A DNA stretch of 48,597 nt from Fusobacterium_C necrophorum_A (GTDB lineage Bacteria > Fusobacteriota > Fusobacteriia > Fusobacteriales > Fusobacteriaceae). This document shows positions 39,474-47,587 of the stretch, piece by piece. The stretch is taken from positions 1 to 48,597 of the forward strand of contig NZ_SBAP01000020.1 of assembly GCF_004134945.1 (NCBI RefSeq), written 5' to 3'. Below the pieces are notes generated by a model. The model was not told where the DNA came from. It saw only the letters and a list, made by a program, of their open reading frames with translations, and searched no databases. Position numbers and translations under genes: made by a program. Position 1 is the first letter of the stretch. The number at the start of each line of letters is the position of its first letter.

Positions 39474-40007
39474 ATGGCAAAAACAATTGGAATTATTCCA
39501 GAAAAAATAATTAACTATAGATGTTTTGTTGACGGGGAAATATCTCCTTCAGCATTGGTTGATGTAGACCTTCCGGACATTCAATATGTGTCAGAGACAA
39601 TTAGTGGAGCAGGTATTGCAGGAGAAATTGATTCCCCTACTTTAGGGCATTTTTCAACATTAGAAATAGGATTAAATCTTAGAACATTGATTAACAAAGA
39701 TTTTTCTCTTTTTTCACAAAAAGTATATGCATTAGAATTTAGAGCAGCTACACAATCAACAGACATGGTAAATGGAATGATTAACAAAGGAAGATTAAAA
39801 GTTTCAGCTAGAGTAGTGCCGAAAAGCATGGCACTTGGTAAACTGGAAGTGGGAAAGCCATCCGGATCGAATCAAAAATTTGCATGTCACTATCTGAAAG
39901 TAGAAGTAGATGGAGAAACAGTGCTTGAAATTGATAAAATTAACATGATATTCAATGTAAATGGAACGGATTTACTAGCAGAAGTCCGAGATGCTATTGG
40001 AATGTAG
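39474..40007 (+). CDS. Tail tube protein (P2 gpFII-like)
   Basis: The 177-residue protein has PEKIINYRCFVDGEISPSAL, SETISGAGIAGEIDSPTLGH and CHYLKVEVDGETVLEIDKIN, matching the major tail tube family. Hexameric rings form the inner tube that DNA passes through. TAGGAGGTAAAA precedes the ATG, 9 bases after the sheath stop. Confidence 0.93.
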   Translation: MAKTIGIIPEKIINYRCFVDGEISPSALVDVDLPDIQYVSETISGAGIAGEIDSPTLGHFSTLEIGLNLRTLINKDFSLFSQKVYALEFRAATQSTDMVNGMINKGRLKVSARVVPKSMALGKLEVGKPSGSNQKFACHYLKVEVDGETVLEIDKINMIFNVNGTDLLAEVRDAIGM

Positions 40008-40016
40008 GAGGAGTTT

Positions 40017-40352
40017 ATGAAATTACAAAAAAAAATAAAGTGTCAGAAAGATGGAAAAGAGTTTGAAACAGATGAAATAGAAATAAAAAAAGAAGACTTT
40101 ACTCCTAAAATCTTATTAGAAGCAGAGAGAGAATTTCTAATGACAGGTGGAGTCTTTCCTCAAGGAGATATAGAAAGTTCAAGAGCATTTCTAGCAATCG
40201 TTGCTTCTAAAATGATTGGATGTTCTTATGACACTATGATTGAAGAAATGACCGGATTAGAATTTTTAGAGGTTACAAATGCAGTTAAGGGTTTGTACGA
40301 TGGCTTGGGTTGGGGAGCGGCTTTACTAAAAGCATTAGAAAAGCAATCATAA
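40017..40352 (+). CDS. Tail assembly chaperone gpE-like, with -1 frame E' extension
   Basis: The 111-residue protein is the P2 gpE-type chaperone by position and by ILLEAEREFLMTGGVFPQGD and MTGLEFLEVTNAVKGLYDGL. The -1 frame stays open across the stop and encodes IDYFMNINFQELMEWTEDLV, ending at 40465, which is the gpE' (Phage_P2_GpE) extension. Candidate slip points are A AAA at 40328-40331 and the AAAAG near 40339. The -1 product would be about 149 residues and would help load the tape measure. Confidence 0.8.
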   Translation: MKLQKKIKCQKDGKEFETDEIEIKKEDFTPKILLEAEREFLMTGGVFPQGDIESSRAFLAIVASKMIGCSYDTMIEEMTGLEFLEVTNAVKGLYDGLGWGAALLKALEKQS

Positions 40353-40465
40353 TCTTAAGCAAAGAAACGAAAACAGGGATTGATTATTTTATGAATATCA
40401 ATTTTCAAGAATTGATGGAATGGACAGAAGATTTAGTAGAAATTCTTGAAAAACAAGCAAAATAG
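40343..40465 (+). CDS. gpE' extension in the -1 frame
   Basis: Read in the -1 frame this stretch gives AIILSKETKTGIDYFMNINF then QELMEWTEDLVEILEKQAK. The FMNM/FQELMEW core is the hallmark of gpE' extensions. No ribosome site precedes an in-frame start, so it should be made only by frameshifting from the upstream gene. I could not identify a canonical X-XXY-YYZ heptamer. Confidence 0.65.
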   Translation, partial: AIIILSKETKTGIDYFMNINFQELMEWTEDLVEILEKQAK

Positions 40466-40476
40466 TAAATAAGTGG

Positions 40477-40505
40477 TTGCTTTTTAAAAGAATTTAGGAT
40501 ACAAT
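40477..40505 (+). promoter_or_regulatory. Own promoter of the membrane-protein moron
   Basis: TTGCTT (40477-40482), a 17-base spacer and TACAAT (40500-40505), 22 bases before the ATG. It lies inside an otherwise continuous late operon. Confidence 0.65.
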
Positions 40506-40526
40506 TCTTTTAAGAGGTGATGGATA

Positions 40527-40790
40527 ATGTATAAGATAAATCATATCGAAAATCATGATGTAAAAGAAACCTTAAAAAAATACTCTACTCCCCCAAAAGA
40601 AAATAAAAGTAAGTTAAAAAATATTTTTATTGTAGTATGCTTTATAGCTATTATGTTGTTTGGCTGGGGATATATTGTAGATTTTATTGAAATAGCATGG
40701 TCTTACATCTCTATGGGATTTATTTTGATAGCTTTCCTTACATTATCTGCAGTGATTAGTATACTATCATTCATATTGAAATTATTTTAA
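40527..40790 (+). CDS. Two-helix membrane protein, probable moron (superinfection exclusion candidate)
   Basis: The 87-residue protein has a basic N-terminal tail (KYSTPPKENKSKLKN) and two hydrophobic helices (IFIVVCFIAIMLFGWGYIV and YISMGFILIAFLTLSAVISI). It sits between the tail chaperone and tape measure genes, where no structural gene is expected, and is flanked by its own promoter and terminator. This is the moron pattern: extra genes expressed from the silent prophage. Small phage membrane proteins often block entry of related phages, but that role is inferred. Confidence 0.7.
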   Translation: MYKINHIENHDVKETLKKYSTPPKENKSKLKNIFIVVCFIAIMLFGWGYIVDFIEIAWSYISMGFILIAFLTLSAVISILSFILKLF

Positions 40791-40806
40791 ATAGTAATAA
40801 TATTTC

Positions 40807-40844
40807 AAAAACCACTTATCTGAAATAAGATAGGTGGTTTTTTT
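40807..40844 (+). terminator. Terminator of the moron unit
   Basis: AAAACCACTTATCT pairs with AGATAGGTGGTTTT (one G-T) across a 6-base loop and runs into seven T. Late transcripts crossing it would need antitermination or partial read-through. Confidence 0.85.
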
Positions 40845-40857
40845 ATTTGGAGGTTCT

Positions 40858-43443
40858 ATGAAAGAAATAGGAATTTCTTTTGGAATAGGAGCTGTTGTTG
40901 GAGGAGCATTCTCAAAATCATTTGGAATAGCAAGTAAAGGTGTTTCTGGGTTAAATAAAGAAATTATCAATTTACAACGGTCACAACAATTACTTGCTAA
41001 ATATGACAAGGATAAGAAAGCTTTATTTGAAAAAGCAAGAACAATAAAACAAACAAAGGCAGCTATTGAAGAATTGAGAAAAAGTATGAAAGGAGAGCAT
41101 GGACAAACAAAAGAGAATGCAAAAGCTCTCTCTAATCTAGAAAAAAAATTACAAAATTTAAATAAATCTTATTCTAAAGAGCTTCATGGAGTAAGGGAAA
41201 CTGCCAAGCTTTTAAAATCAAAGAATATAGAAATAAAAAATACAGCAGAGTCATATAAAGTATTGGAAAAACAAGTACAACAGGCTACGAAGGCTACAAA
41301 TCGATATAATAAAGCGGCAAGCTTAGATAAGTCTGCGGGAAGAATATCTAAAATAGGAGGAAAGGCGATTACAGCCGGAGTAGCTGGTTTAGGCTTATTA
41401 TACAAACCGATTCAACAAGCTATAAAAGCTGAAGGGGCATTTGCTGATGTCAAGAAACAGTTTGATTTTGATAATAAAGAGGAAGAGGATAAATTCAAAA
41501 AAGAATTGCATAAAATTATTACAGAGAAAAAAATTGCAATCAGCTTGGAGGAACTTTATGGAGCAGCGGCATCTGCAGGGCAATCAGGATTAAATAAAAA
41601 GGAAGCAATACAATATATTGAGTTAGCATCCAAGATTGGAATGGCATTTGATATGAACCGAGAAGAAGCAGCCAAGGCAATGTTTGAAATGAGAAATGCA
41701 TTAAATTTACCCTATGATGGACTTGTTAAATTGACGGATAAAATGAACTATTTGGGAAATACTACGGGAGCAAGTGCAGCTAATATTACAGATTTTGTAA
41801 ATAGAGTAGGTAATATTGGAAAAATGGCAGGTTTTTCTGCTGATAAAGTAGCTGCAATTGGGGCTAGTTTAATAGAACAAGGTATGGATCCTGACGTAGC
41901 AGCTACAGGAGCTAAAAAAGTATTTAGTGCAATGACAAAAGGAAGTGCAGTTACAAAAAATCAAGCGAAAGTATATTCAGCTTTAGGTATTAACCCAGTG
42001 CAACTTGCAAAATTGGCTCAGAATGATGCTGAAAAAGCTTTAGATACACTATTTATGGCAATCTCAAGAAAGCCAAAGCATGAGCAAGGGGCAATCATGT
42101 TTCAGTTGTTTGGAGAAGAAGGAAAACGAGGAGCTGTAGCAATTGCAAGTAATCTTGAAAGAATTCATGAAAATTTATCAAAAATAAAAGGAACGGAATC
42201 AAAGGGAAGTGTGGATAGTGAGGCAGATATTAAGAGAGCTACTACAGAAAACCAAATAGAGATTTTGAAAGGGAAAGCAAGCATAGCTTTTAGTCAATTA
42301 GGAAACTTGCTACTACCAGAAGTTAATGAAATTCTTACTTCATTTTCTAACTTACTTTCTAAATTAACAGAATTTCAAGAATTACACCCAGAAGGATTTA
42401 AACAGTTCATGAAATGGTTTGGATATGGCTCTATTGCTTTATTGGGATTTGGAAGTTCGTTAAAATTGATTTCAGGAGGAATAACATTATATTCTAAATC
42501 TATGAAAATAGCAGGTTTTATGACTGAGCATAAATTTGGAACTAAATTATTTTCTACAGGTAAAAAGTTGATTACCGGATTTGGAAGAGCGGCTAAAGTG
42601 ATAAAAGGCTTTGGAATGAGTCTATTAACAAATCCTATCACGTGGTATGTTGCTGGAATACTAGCTATTGTTGCTGCAGGATATTTATTATACAAAAATT
42701 GGGATACCGTAAAGCAAGGTGCAATTGATTTAAAAAATAAAGTAGTAGAACTGGTGGATAAATATTGGTTTATGTTAGGACCATTAGGAGCATTAGTAAA
42801 AGGTGGAATAGAGATATATAGAAATTGGGATACGATAAAAGAAAAGGCTGGAGAATTAAAGGATAATATTGCTAACATGGTTACCAATATTATTTTAAAA
42901 TGGGATTCCTTCAAAGCTTCCACACAAGAAATTTTAGGGGATGTATTTTCTTGGATTGAAGGAAAATGGAATTCCATTAAAAATACTGGGGCTGGTGTTT
43001 TAGAATTTTATCTTGGAATTTTTTCTAAATTACAAGAAAAATTTGATTGGTTGGTGGATAAAGGAAAATCTTTACTAGGAATTGGAGAAGAGCCTAAATA
43101 TTCACCACCGGGCAGGTCTTTACCCAAATATGCTACAGGGGGAATTGTCTCTAATCCTACTATAGCATGGGTTGGAGAAGGTGGACATTCAGAATCCATT
43201 ATCCCACATGATGGAAGCAATAGAAGCTTAAATTTATGGGAAAAAACAGGGCAGATGATTGGAGCATACGATCGCAGCCAATCAAATTCTTTTCAATTTG
43301 TATATTCTCCAACGATTCAAGCTAGCGATTTGCAAGGGGTACAACAGGAGCTTAAGAATTCAAAAGAAGAAGCTTTTCGTGAGTTCAAATCAATGATGAG
43401 AGAGTATGAAAGAGAACAAAGGAGAAGAGGCTATGGAAGATAG
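40858..43443 (+). CDS. Tail tape measure protein (TP901 type)
   Basis: The 861-residue protein sets tail length. It has a coiled-coil N-terminus (KAKRIKQTKAAIEELRKSM-like region at about 60-160), the TP901 core (AEGAFADVKKQFDFDNK, LEELYGAAASAGQSGLNKKE, IGASLIEQGMDPDVAATGAK), several membrane-like helices (YGSIALLGFGSSLKLISGG; WYVAGILAIVAAGYLLY) and paired NWDTVK repeats. The ATG at 40858 follows GGAGGTTCT; upstream in-frame starts lie in the terminator. TPM length times 0.15 nm suggests a tail of roughly 130 nm. Confidence 0.95.
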   Translation: MKEIGISFGIGAVVGGAFSKSFGIASKGVSGLNKEIINLQRSQQLLAKYDKDKKALFEKARTIKQTKAAIEELRKSMKGEHGQTKENAKALSNLEKKLQNLNKSYSKELHGVRETAKLLKSKNIEIKNTAESYKVLEKQVQQATKATNRYNKAASLDKSAGRISKIGGKAITAGVAGLGLLYKPIQQAIKAEGAFADVKKQFDFDNKEEEDKFKKELHKIITEKKIAISLEELYGAAASAGQSGLNKKEAIQYIELASKIGMAFDMNREEAAKAMFEMRNALNLPYDGLVKLTDKMNYLGNTTGASAANITDFVNRVGNIGKMAGFSADKVAAIGASLIEQGMDPDVAATGAKKVFSAMTKGSAVTKNQAKVYSALGINPVQLAKLAQNDAEKALDTLFMAISRKPKHEQGAIMFQLFGEEGKRGAVAIASNLERIHENLSKIKGTESKGSVDSEADIKRATTENQIEILKGKASIAFSQLGNLLLPEVNEILTSFSNLLSKLTEFQELHPEGFKQFMKWFGYGSIALLGFGSSLKLISGGITLYSKSMKIAGFMTEHKFGTKLFSTGKKLITGFGRAAKVIKGFGMSLLTNPITWYVAGILAIVAAGYLLYKNWDTVKQGAIDLKNKVVELVDKYWFMLGPLGALVKGGIEIYRNWDTIKEKAGELKDNIANMVTNIILKWDSFKASTQEILGDVFSWIEGKWNSIKNTGAGVLEFYLGIFSKLQEKFDWLVDKGKSLLGIGEEPKYSPPGRSLPKYATGGIVSNPTIAWVGEGGHSESIIPHDGSNRSLNLWEKTGQMIGAYDRSQSNSFQFVYSPTIQASDLQGVQQELKNSKEEAFREFKSMMREYEREQRRRGYGR

Positions 43444-43642
43444 TTGGAAATATTATACGACACATGATGGAGATACTTGGGATTCGATAGCATATATTTT
43501 GCTAAATGATTCCAAAGCAATGGATTATCTTCAAAAATGGAATGAAGAATTCTCAGAATACTTTGTATTTCCGGCAGGAATAACTTTAAGATATAAGAAT
43601 TTAAAAATTATAGACATCGATGTTCCACCATGGAGGAGATAG
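43433..43642 (+). CDS. gpX-like tail protein with LysM-like fold
   Basis: The 69-residue protein has YYTTHDGDTWDSIAYILLND and a proline-rich end (DIDVPPWRR), typical of P2 gpX-type proteins near the baseplate. LysM-like folds may bind the tail or peptidoglycan. The ATG at 43433 follows GGAGAAGAGG within the 3' end of the tape measure gene; an earlier ATG is possible but poorly placed. It overlaps nothing downstream except the gpD start region. Confidence 0.82.
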   Translation: MEDSWKYYTTHDGDTWDSIAYILLNDSKAMDYLQKWNEEFSEYFVFPAGITLRYKNLKIIDIDVPPWRR

Positions 43643-43644
43643 AA

Positions 43645-44721
43645 ATGTTTTTAGACACAGAAAAAAATATAAAAGCTGCAAGAAGAGCTTCTCTCATTGT
43701 TTTTTATGAGGGCAAAAATATATCATCAGAAATACACAATCAGTTGATTTCTTGTTCTCAAAATGATTCGATTAACGATTTGGATACTTTAGATTTAACT
43801 TTGGAAAACAGAGATGGAGTATGGTTATCTTCGTGGATGCCTTCTAAAGGAGAAGAAATTAGAATTTTGTTACAATTGGAAAATTGGGGAGAAATAGAGA
43901 GAATTGTGGCACATGATATGGGAACATTTTTTATCGATACTGTGGATTTTAGCGGTCCTCCTGATCTTGTAAACATTAAAGCAATTTCCTATGATATCAA
44001 TTCCGATATTGTTGACAAAAAAGAAAACCATGTGTGGGAAAATGTTGATTTTAAGACAATTTTAAGTGATATTGCAAAAAATAGAGAGATCGAATATATC
44101 TGTGATATTTCTTTCAATCGTAAATATCTACGAATTGAGCAAAAATTACAATCAGATTTTGACTTTTTAAAGAAATTATGTGAAGAAGCAGGGTATAACT
44201 TGAAGTTGTTTAATAAAAAAATAGTTGTATTTGAAGAAGAAAAATATGAGAAAGAGGAGGTAAAGAAAGTTTTTACGAAAAATCAATTAGAAAGCTATCG
44301 TTTTTATACTGAAGATACGGACACTTATTCTAGCTGCACGATTCGATACTATGATTATAAACTGAAAAAGAATGTTGAAAAGAAGTTTAGTATAAAGAAC
44401 AGAAGTTCTTATAAAAAGAGAAATAAAAGAGATTTGTTGATTAACGAAGACAAACATATTACGGGTGAAAATAGAGTTGAAAAGGATAGGCAATTAAAAG
44501 AAATCGCAAAAAAAGCATTGAAAGGGAAAAATAGGAAAGAATGTAAAAGTACTATCACTTTTATGGGAGTGGAGAAGTTGTTATCTCCGGGAGATACTAT
44601 TTTTCTAAATGACTTTGGAAAATTTTCAGGAAAATATTTGATTGATGATATAAAAATTAACTTGCTGGATTACAAAATGACGGCGGAAATGCATAAAATT
44701 ATGCCAATGGAGGTAGAATGA
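43645..44721 (+). CDS. Late control protein gpD-like baseplate hub
   Basis: The 358-residue protein has the P2 gpD pattern: SLIVFYEGKNISSEIHNQLI, TLDLTLENRDGVWLSSWMPS, FFIDTVDFSGPPDLVNIKAI, SDFDFLKKLCEEAGYNLKLF and SPGDTIFLNDFGKFSGKYLI. It forms the hub to which the spike binds and has phage-hub fold homology. The ATG at 43645 follows GGAGGAGATAGAA. It overlaps gpV by 4 bases. Confidence 0.92.
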   Translation: MFLDTEKNIKAARRASLIVFYEGKNISSEIHNQLISCSQNDSINDLDTLDLTLENRDGVWLSSWMPSKGEEIRILLQLENWGEIERIVAHDMGTFFIDTVDFSGPPDLVNIKAISYDINSDIVDKKENHVWENVDFKTILSDIAKNREIEYICDISFNRKYLRIEQKLQSDFDFLKKLCEEAGYNLKLFNKKIVVFEEEKYEKEEVKKVFTKNQLESYRFYTEDTDTYSSCTIRYYDYKLKKNVEKKFSIKNRSSYKKRNKRDLLINEDKHITGENRVEKDRQLKEIAKKALKGKNRKECKSTITFMGVEKLLSPGDTIFLNDFGKFSGKYLIDDIKINLLDYKMTAEMHKIMPMEVE

Positions 44722-45233
44722 TTCGATATGGAAAAGTCAGTAGCATATTCCCAGAAAAAGGGACTGTGAAAGTGATTTTTGAAGATTTGGAGATTCCATC
44801 AGCTGAAATTCCGGTTCTTATGGGAAGAAGTGAGCAAACAAAAAATTACTCATTGCCAAAGATTGGCGAATCAGGAATCTGTATTTTTCCTGAGAATTCC
44901 TTTTTTGGATTTTATCTAGGAGCTGGTTATGATAAAGCTACTCCTATTCCTTCTGGAGCTGGAGAAGGAGTAGATATTACTGTTTATGCGGATGGAACAA
45001 TAATAAAATATGACGAAAATAAATCGGAATTGTATATAGATTGCAAGAAAGCAATCAAGATTATTGCAACAGAAATAGAAATTAGTTCACCAAAGATAAA
45101 AATAACTGGAGATGTTGATATAGATGGGATAGTCAATGTAACAAAAGATGTTGTTGCGAAAGGAGTATCTCTTACCACTCATATTCACTCAGGGATAAGT
45201 CCCGGAGATAGTAAAACAGGAGGTCCGGAATAA
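44718..45233 (+). CDS. Baseplate spike protein gpV-like with HxH iron motif
   Basis: The 171-residue protein has an OB-like N-terminus (IRYGKVSSIFPEKGTVKVIF), a repetitive beta region (IKIIATEIEISSPKIKITGD) and ends THIHSGISPGDSKTGGPE. The HIH motif with a following SPG matches the P2 gpV tip, where histidines bind an iron ion that hardens the point. It would pierce the outer membrane. Overlaps gpD by 4 bases and gpU by 1. Confidence 0.9.
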   Translation: MIRYGKVSSIFPEKGTVKVIFEDLEIPSAEIPVLMGRSEQTKNYSLPKIGESGICIFPENSFFGFYLGAGYDKATPIPSGAGEGVDITVYADGTIIKYDENKSELYIDCKKAIKIIATEIEISSPKIKITGDVDIDGIVNVTKDVVAKGVSLTTHIHSGISPGDSKTGGPE

Positions 45234-45619
45234 TGTTAATAGGAAGCTTAGGTAGTTATATATTTGCAGCTAGTTCTTTATACACAAAAACATTTCATTC
45301 TTTTTCAAAAGAAACCTCTGTGCGTTGGATTGAGCATAAAATTATGCATGAAAAACCAAAGTTACAATTTGATGGGATTGAATTGAGTCAGATTAAATTT
45401 ACTATTCATTTGAATAGATTTTTCAATGTCAACATTGAAGAAGAAAAAAAGATTCTTGAAAAATATATGACAGAGGGAAAAGTTTTACGGTTAATTCTAG
45501 GAGGAAGAAAAATTGGTAATTATGTCATTACAAGAATATCAGAGAATCCAAAGGGATATAGTGCTTTTGGGAGTACAACAAAAGTAGAATTAGGAATTGA
45601 ACTAAAGGAGTATAACTGA
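45233..45619 (+). CDS. gpU-like tail protein
   Basis: The 128-residue protein begins MLIGSLGSYIFAASSLYTKT and contains EHKIMHEKPKLQFDGIELSQ, HLNRFFNVNIEEE and VITRISENPKGYSAFGSTTK, matching the P2 gpU family. In P2 gpU caps tail growth. Start/stop overlaps by 1 base with both neighbours. Confidence 0.88.
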   Translation: MLIGSLGSYIFAASSLYTKTFHSFSKETSVRWIEHKIMHEKPKLQFDGIELSQIKFTIHLNRFFNVNIEEEKKILEKYMTEGKVLRLILGGRKIGNYVITRISENPKGYSAFGSTTKVELGIELKEYN

Positions 45620-45930
45620 TGGAAATTATTGTGAATTCTTCAGAAACAAAAATATATAAATTTAATAGAACGATACAGGAAGAAATTGTTCAAAACGTTG
45701 AAAATATAGTGACAAGAATAAGAGGAAATGTTGTTTTAGCTAGGCAAAAAGGAATCAATATAAATCATGTGGATAGACCATTTGAATATGTTAGAGCAGA
45801 AATTATTGCTGATTGTGTAGAAGAAATAGAAAGAGAAGAAAAAAGATTTCGAGTAGAAAATATTGAAATTATGGGAGAGCCGAGTCTTGCTAAGATGAAA
45901 ATAAAAATCATTGGGGAGGTTGTTATATGA
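45619..45930 (+). CDS. gp25/gpW-like baseplate protein
   Basis: The 103-residue protein has QNVENIVTRIRGNVVLARQK and FEYVRAEIIADCVEEIEREE, matching the gpW/gp25 lysozyme-like baseplate family that starts sheath polymerisation. Overlaps gpJ by 4 bases. Confidence 0.87.
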   Translation: MEIIVNSSETKIYKFNRTIQEEIVQNVENIVTRIRGNVVLARQKGININHVDRPFEYVRAEIIADCVEEIEREEKRFRVENIEIMGEPSLAKMKIKIIGEVVI

Positions 45931-47027
45931 ATGATTTCAATTTCATAGAATTAGATACAAACGAAATCAAACAGCAAAGTAAAAAAGCATATGAAGAAAT
46001 TATGAAAGTAAAAATACAAGAAGGAGATCCGGCAGAAGACTTTATAGATTGGGTAGTGTATATTTTATCAACTGCGAAAAATTATGTTAATTTCGTGGGG
46101 AAAATGAATTTATTAAGATATTCATCGGGAAAATATTTAGATGCATTAGGGGAATTGATGGATGTAGAAAGAATTCAGGAGCGAAGTTCTGAATGTCTAG
46201 TTGAATATACATTCTCAAAAATTTTTGATGAAGAAATAATAATTCCAAAAGGGCATAAAGTATCAAAAGGAAACTTATATTTCGAGAGTATCGAACAGGT
46301 TCGACTAGAAATAGGCAGAAGAAAGGCGACAGGGAAAGTCAGATGTTTGCTTTCAGGAGTGATTGGAAATGAAGTTGAAATCGGAGAAATAAATACAATT
46401 ATAGACGATATACCATATTTACTTTCTGTATCTAATATTACTAAAAGTACTGGGGGAGCAACGAAGGAAGGAGATAATTCTTATCGAGATAGAATTAGAT
46501 TGAAGCCAAAGGCATTTTCGGTTGCCGGACCGTATGGAGCATATCAATACCATACTATTACAGCTCATCAGGACATTATTGATACACACATATACACTCC
46601 CAAAGAAACTCCCGGAGTAGTAAAAGTGATTCCACTTCTATCATCTGGGCAAATACCTTCAAAGGAAGTCTTAGAGACAGTTCGTGCAAGATTAGATGAT
46701 GAAAATATTCGTCCTCTCACAGATAAAGTGGAAGTAGAAGCACCTAAGCAACATTCTTACAATATTACAGGAAAATATTGGATAAAAAAAGGAGAAGACG
46801 TTCTTTTTATTAAGAATAAGATTGAAATAGCATTGCAAGAATATGTAGATTGGCAAAAGGCAAAACTTGGAAGGGATATAAATCCAAACAAGCTAATTCA
46901 GTTACTCATTGTAGCTGGAGCAAAAAGGGTAGAGTTGAGTGATTTTTCATTTACAAAATTAGATAGAGATACGGTCGCGAAAGAAAATACAGTAAATTTA
47001 AAATATCAAGGAGAAGAGGATGAATAA
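45927..47027 (+). CDS. Baseplate protein J
   Basis: The 366-residue protein contains the gpJ core: YLDALGELMDVERIQERSSE, VEYTFSKIFDEEIIIPKGHK, NITKSTGGATKEGDNSYRDR, AGPYGAYQYHTITAHQDIID and VKVIPLLSSGQIPSKEVLET. These wedge proteins hold the baseplate closed until contraction. Overlaps gpI by 8 bases. Confidence 0.94.
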   Translation: MNDFNFIELDTNEIKQQSKKAYEEIMKVKIQEGDPAEDFIDWVVYILSTAKNYVNFVGKMNLLRYSSGKYLDALGELMDVERIQERSSECLVEYTFSKIFDEEIIIPKGHKVSKGNLYFESIEQVRLEIGRRKATGKVRCLLSGVIGNEVEIGEINTIIDDIPYLLSVSNITKSTGGATKEGDNSYRDRIRLKPKAFSVAGPYGAYQYHTITAHQDIIDTHIYTPKETPGVVKVIPLLSSGQIPSKEVLETVRARLDDENIRPLTDKVEVEAPKQHSYNITGKYWIKKGEDVLFIKNKIEIALQEYVDWQKAKLGRDINPNKLIQLLIVAGAKRVELSDFSFTKLDRDTVAKENTVNLKYQGEEDE

Positions 47028-47583
47028 TTTACAGAACACAGAATATTCTGAAATTTTTCCGGAGAATTTGAAAAAGTATAGAAATTTAATAGCATTTTCT
47101 AATGTAATAGAGAAAATAATAAAAGAGTACATTCTTTTTGATTCTGAAAAGATAGCTATATTTTATAGTTTAGAATTTCAGAAAGATAAGGTCTTAGATG
47201 AAATTGCTTGGGGACTTAACATTGATAATTATAGTACTGATTTAGATAGAGATGTGAAGATTTCACTTATTAAAGGAGCATACTGGATACATTCTAATAA
47301 GGGAACAAAAAATGCAGTCATTGCTCAATTAAAAAAATTAAACTATACAATTGACATTCAAGAATGGTTTGAGTATCAAGGCAAACCTTTTACATTTAGA
47401 TTAATAACGAAAAAACAAAATAACAATCCGGATGAAATTAAGAAAATAGTTCAGCTGATTGATAGTTATAAAAATGTGAGAAGTATCTTAGATTCAATTG
47501 TTATATCAAATGAAAAAGAATTTAAAATTTATGTTGGAGGGTATAAAAAAATTTCAGTTATGCAAATAAAAGAATGGAGATGA
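47020..47583 (+). CDS. Tail protein I (P2 gpI-like)
   Basis: The 187-residue protein has VLDEIAWGLNIDNYSTDLDR, IKGAYWIHSNKGTKNAVIAQ and INDIQEWFEYQGKPFTFRLI-like segments, matching P2 gpI. With gpJ and gp25 it makes baseplate wedges. GGAGAAGAGG precedes the ATG, and the fibre gene follows 4 bases after. Confidence 0.9.
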   Translation: MNNLQNTEYSEIFPENLKKYRNLIAFSNVIEKIIKEYILFDSEKIAIFYSLEFQKDKVLDEIAWGLNIDNYSTDLDRDVKISLIKGAYWIHSNKGTKNAVIAQLKKLNYTIDIQEWFEYQGKPFTFRLITKKQNNNPDEIKKIVQLIDSYKNVRSILDSIVISNEKEFKIYVGGYKKISVMQIKEWR

Positions 47584-47587
47584 ACAG

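Noticed and set aside
42375..42977. 200-residue minus-strand frame within the tape measure gene
   Set aside because: Antisense shadow of a well-supported gene, no ribosome site, proline/asparagine-rich reverse translation.
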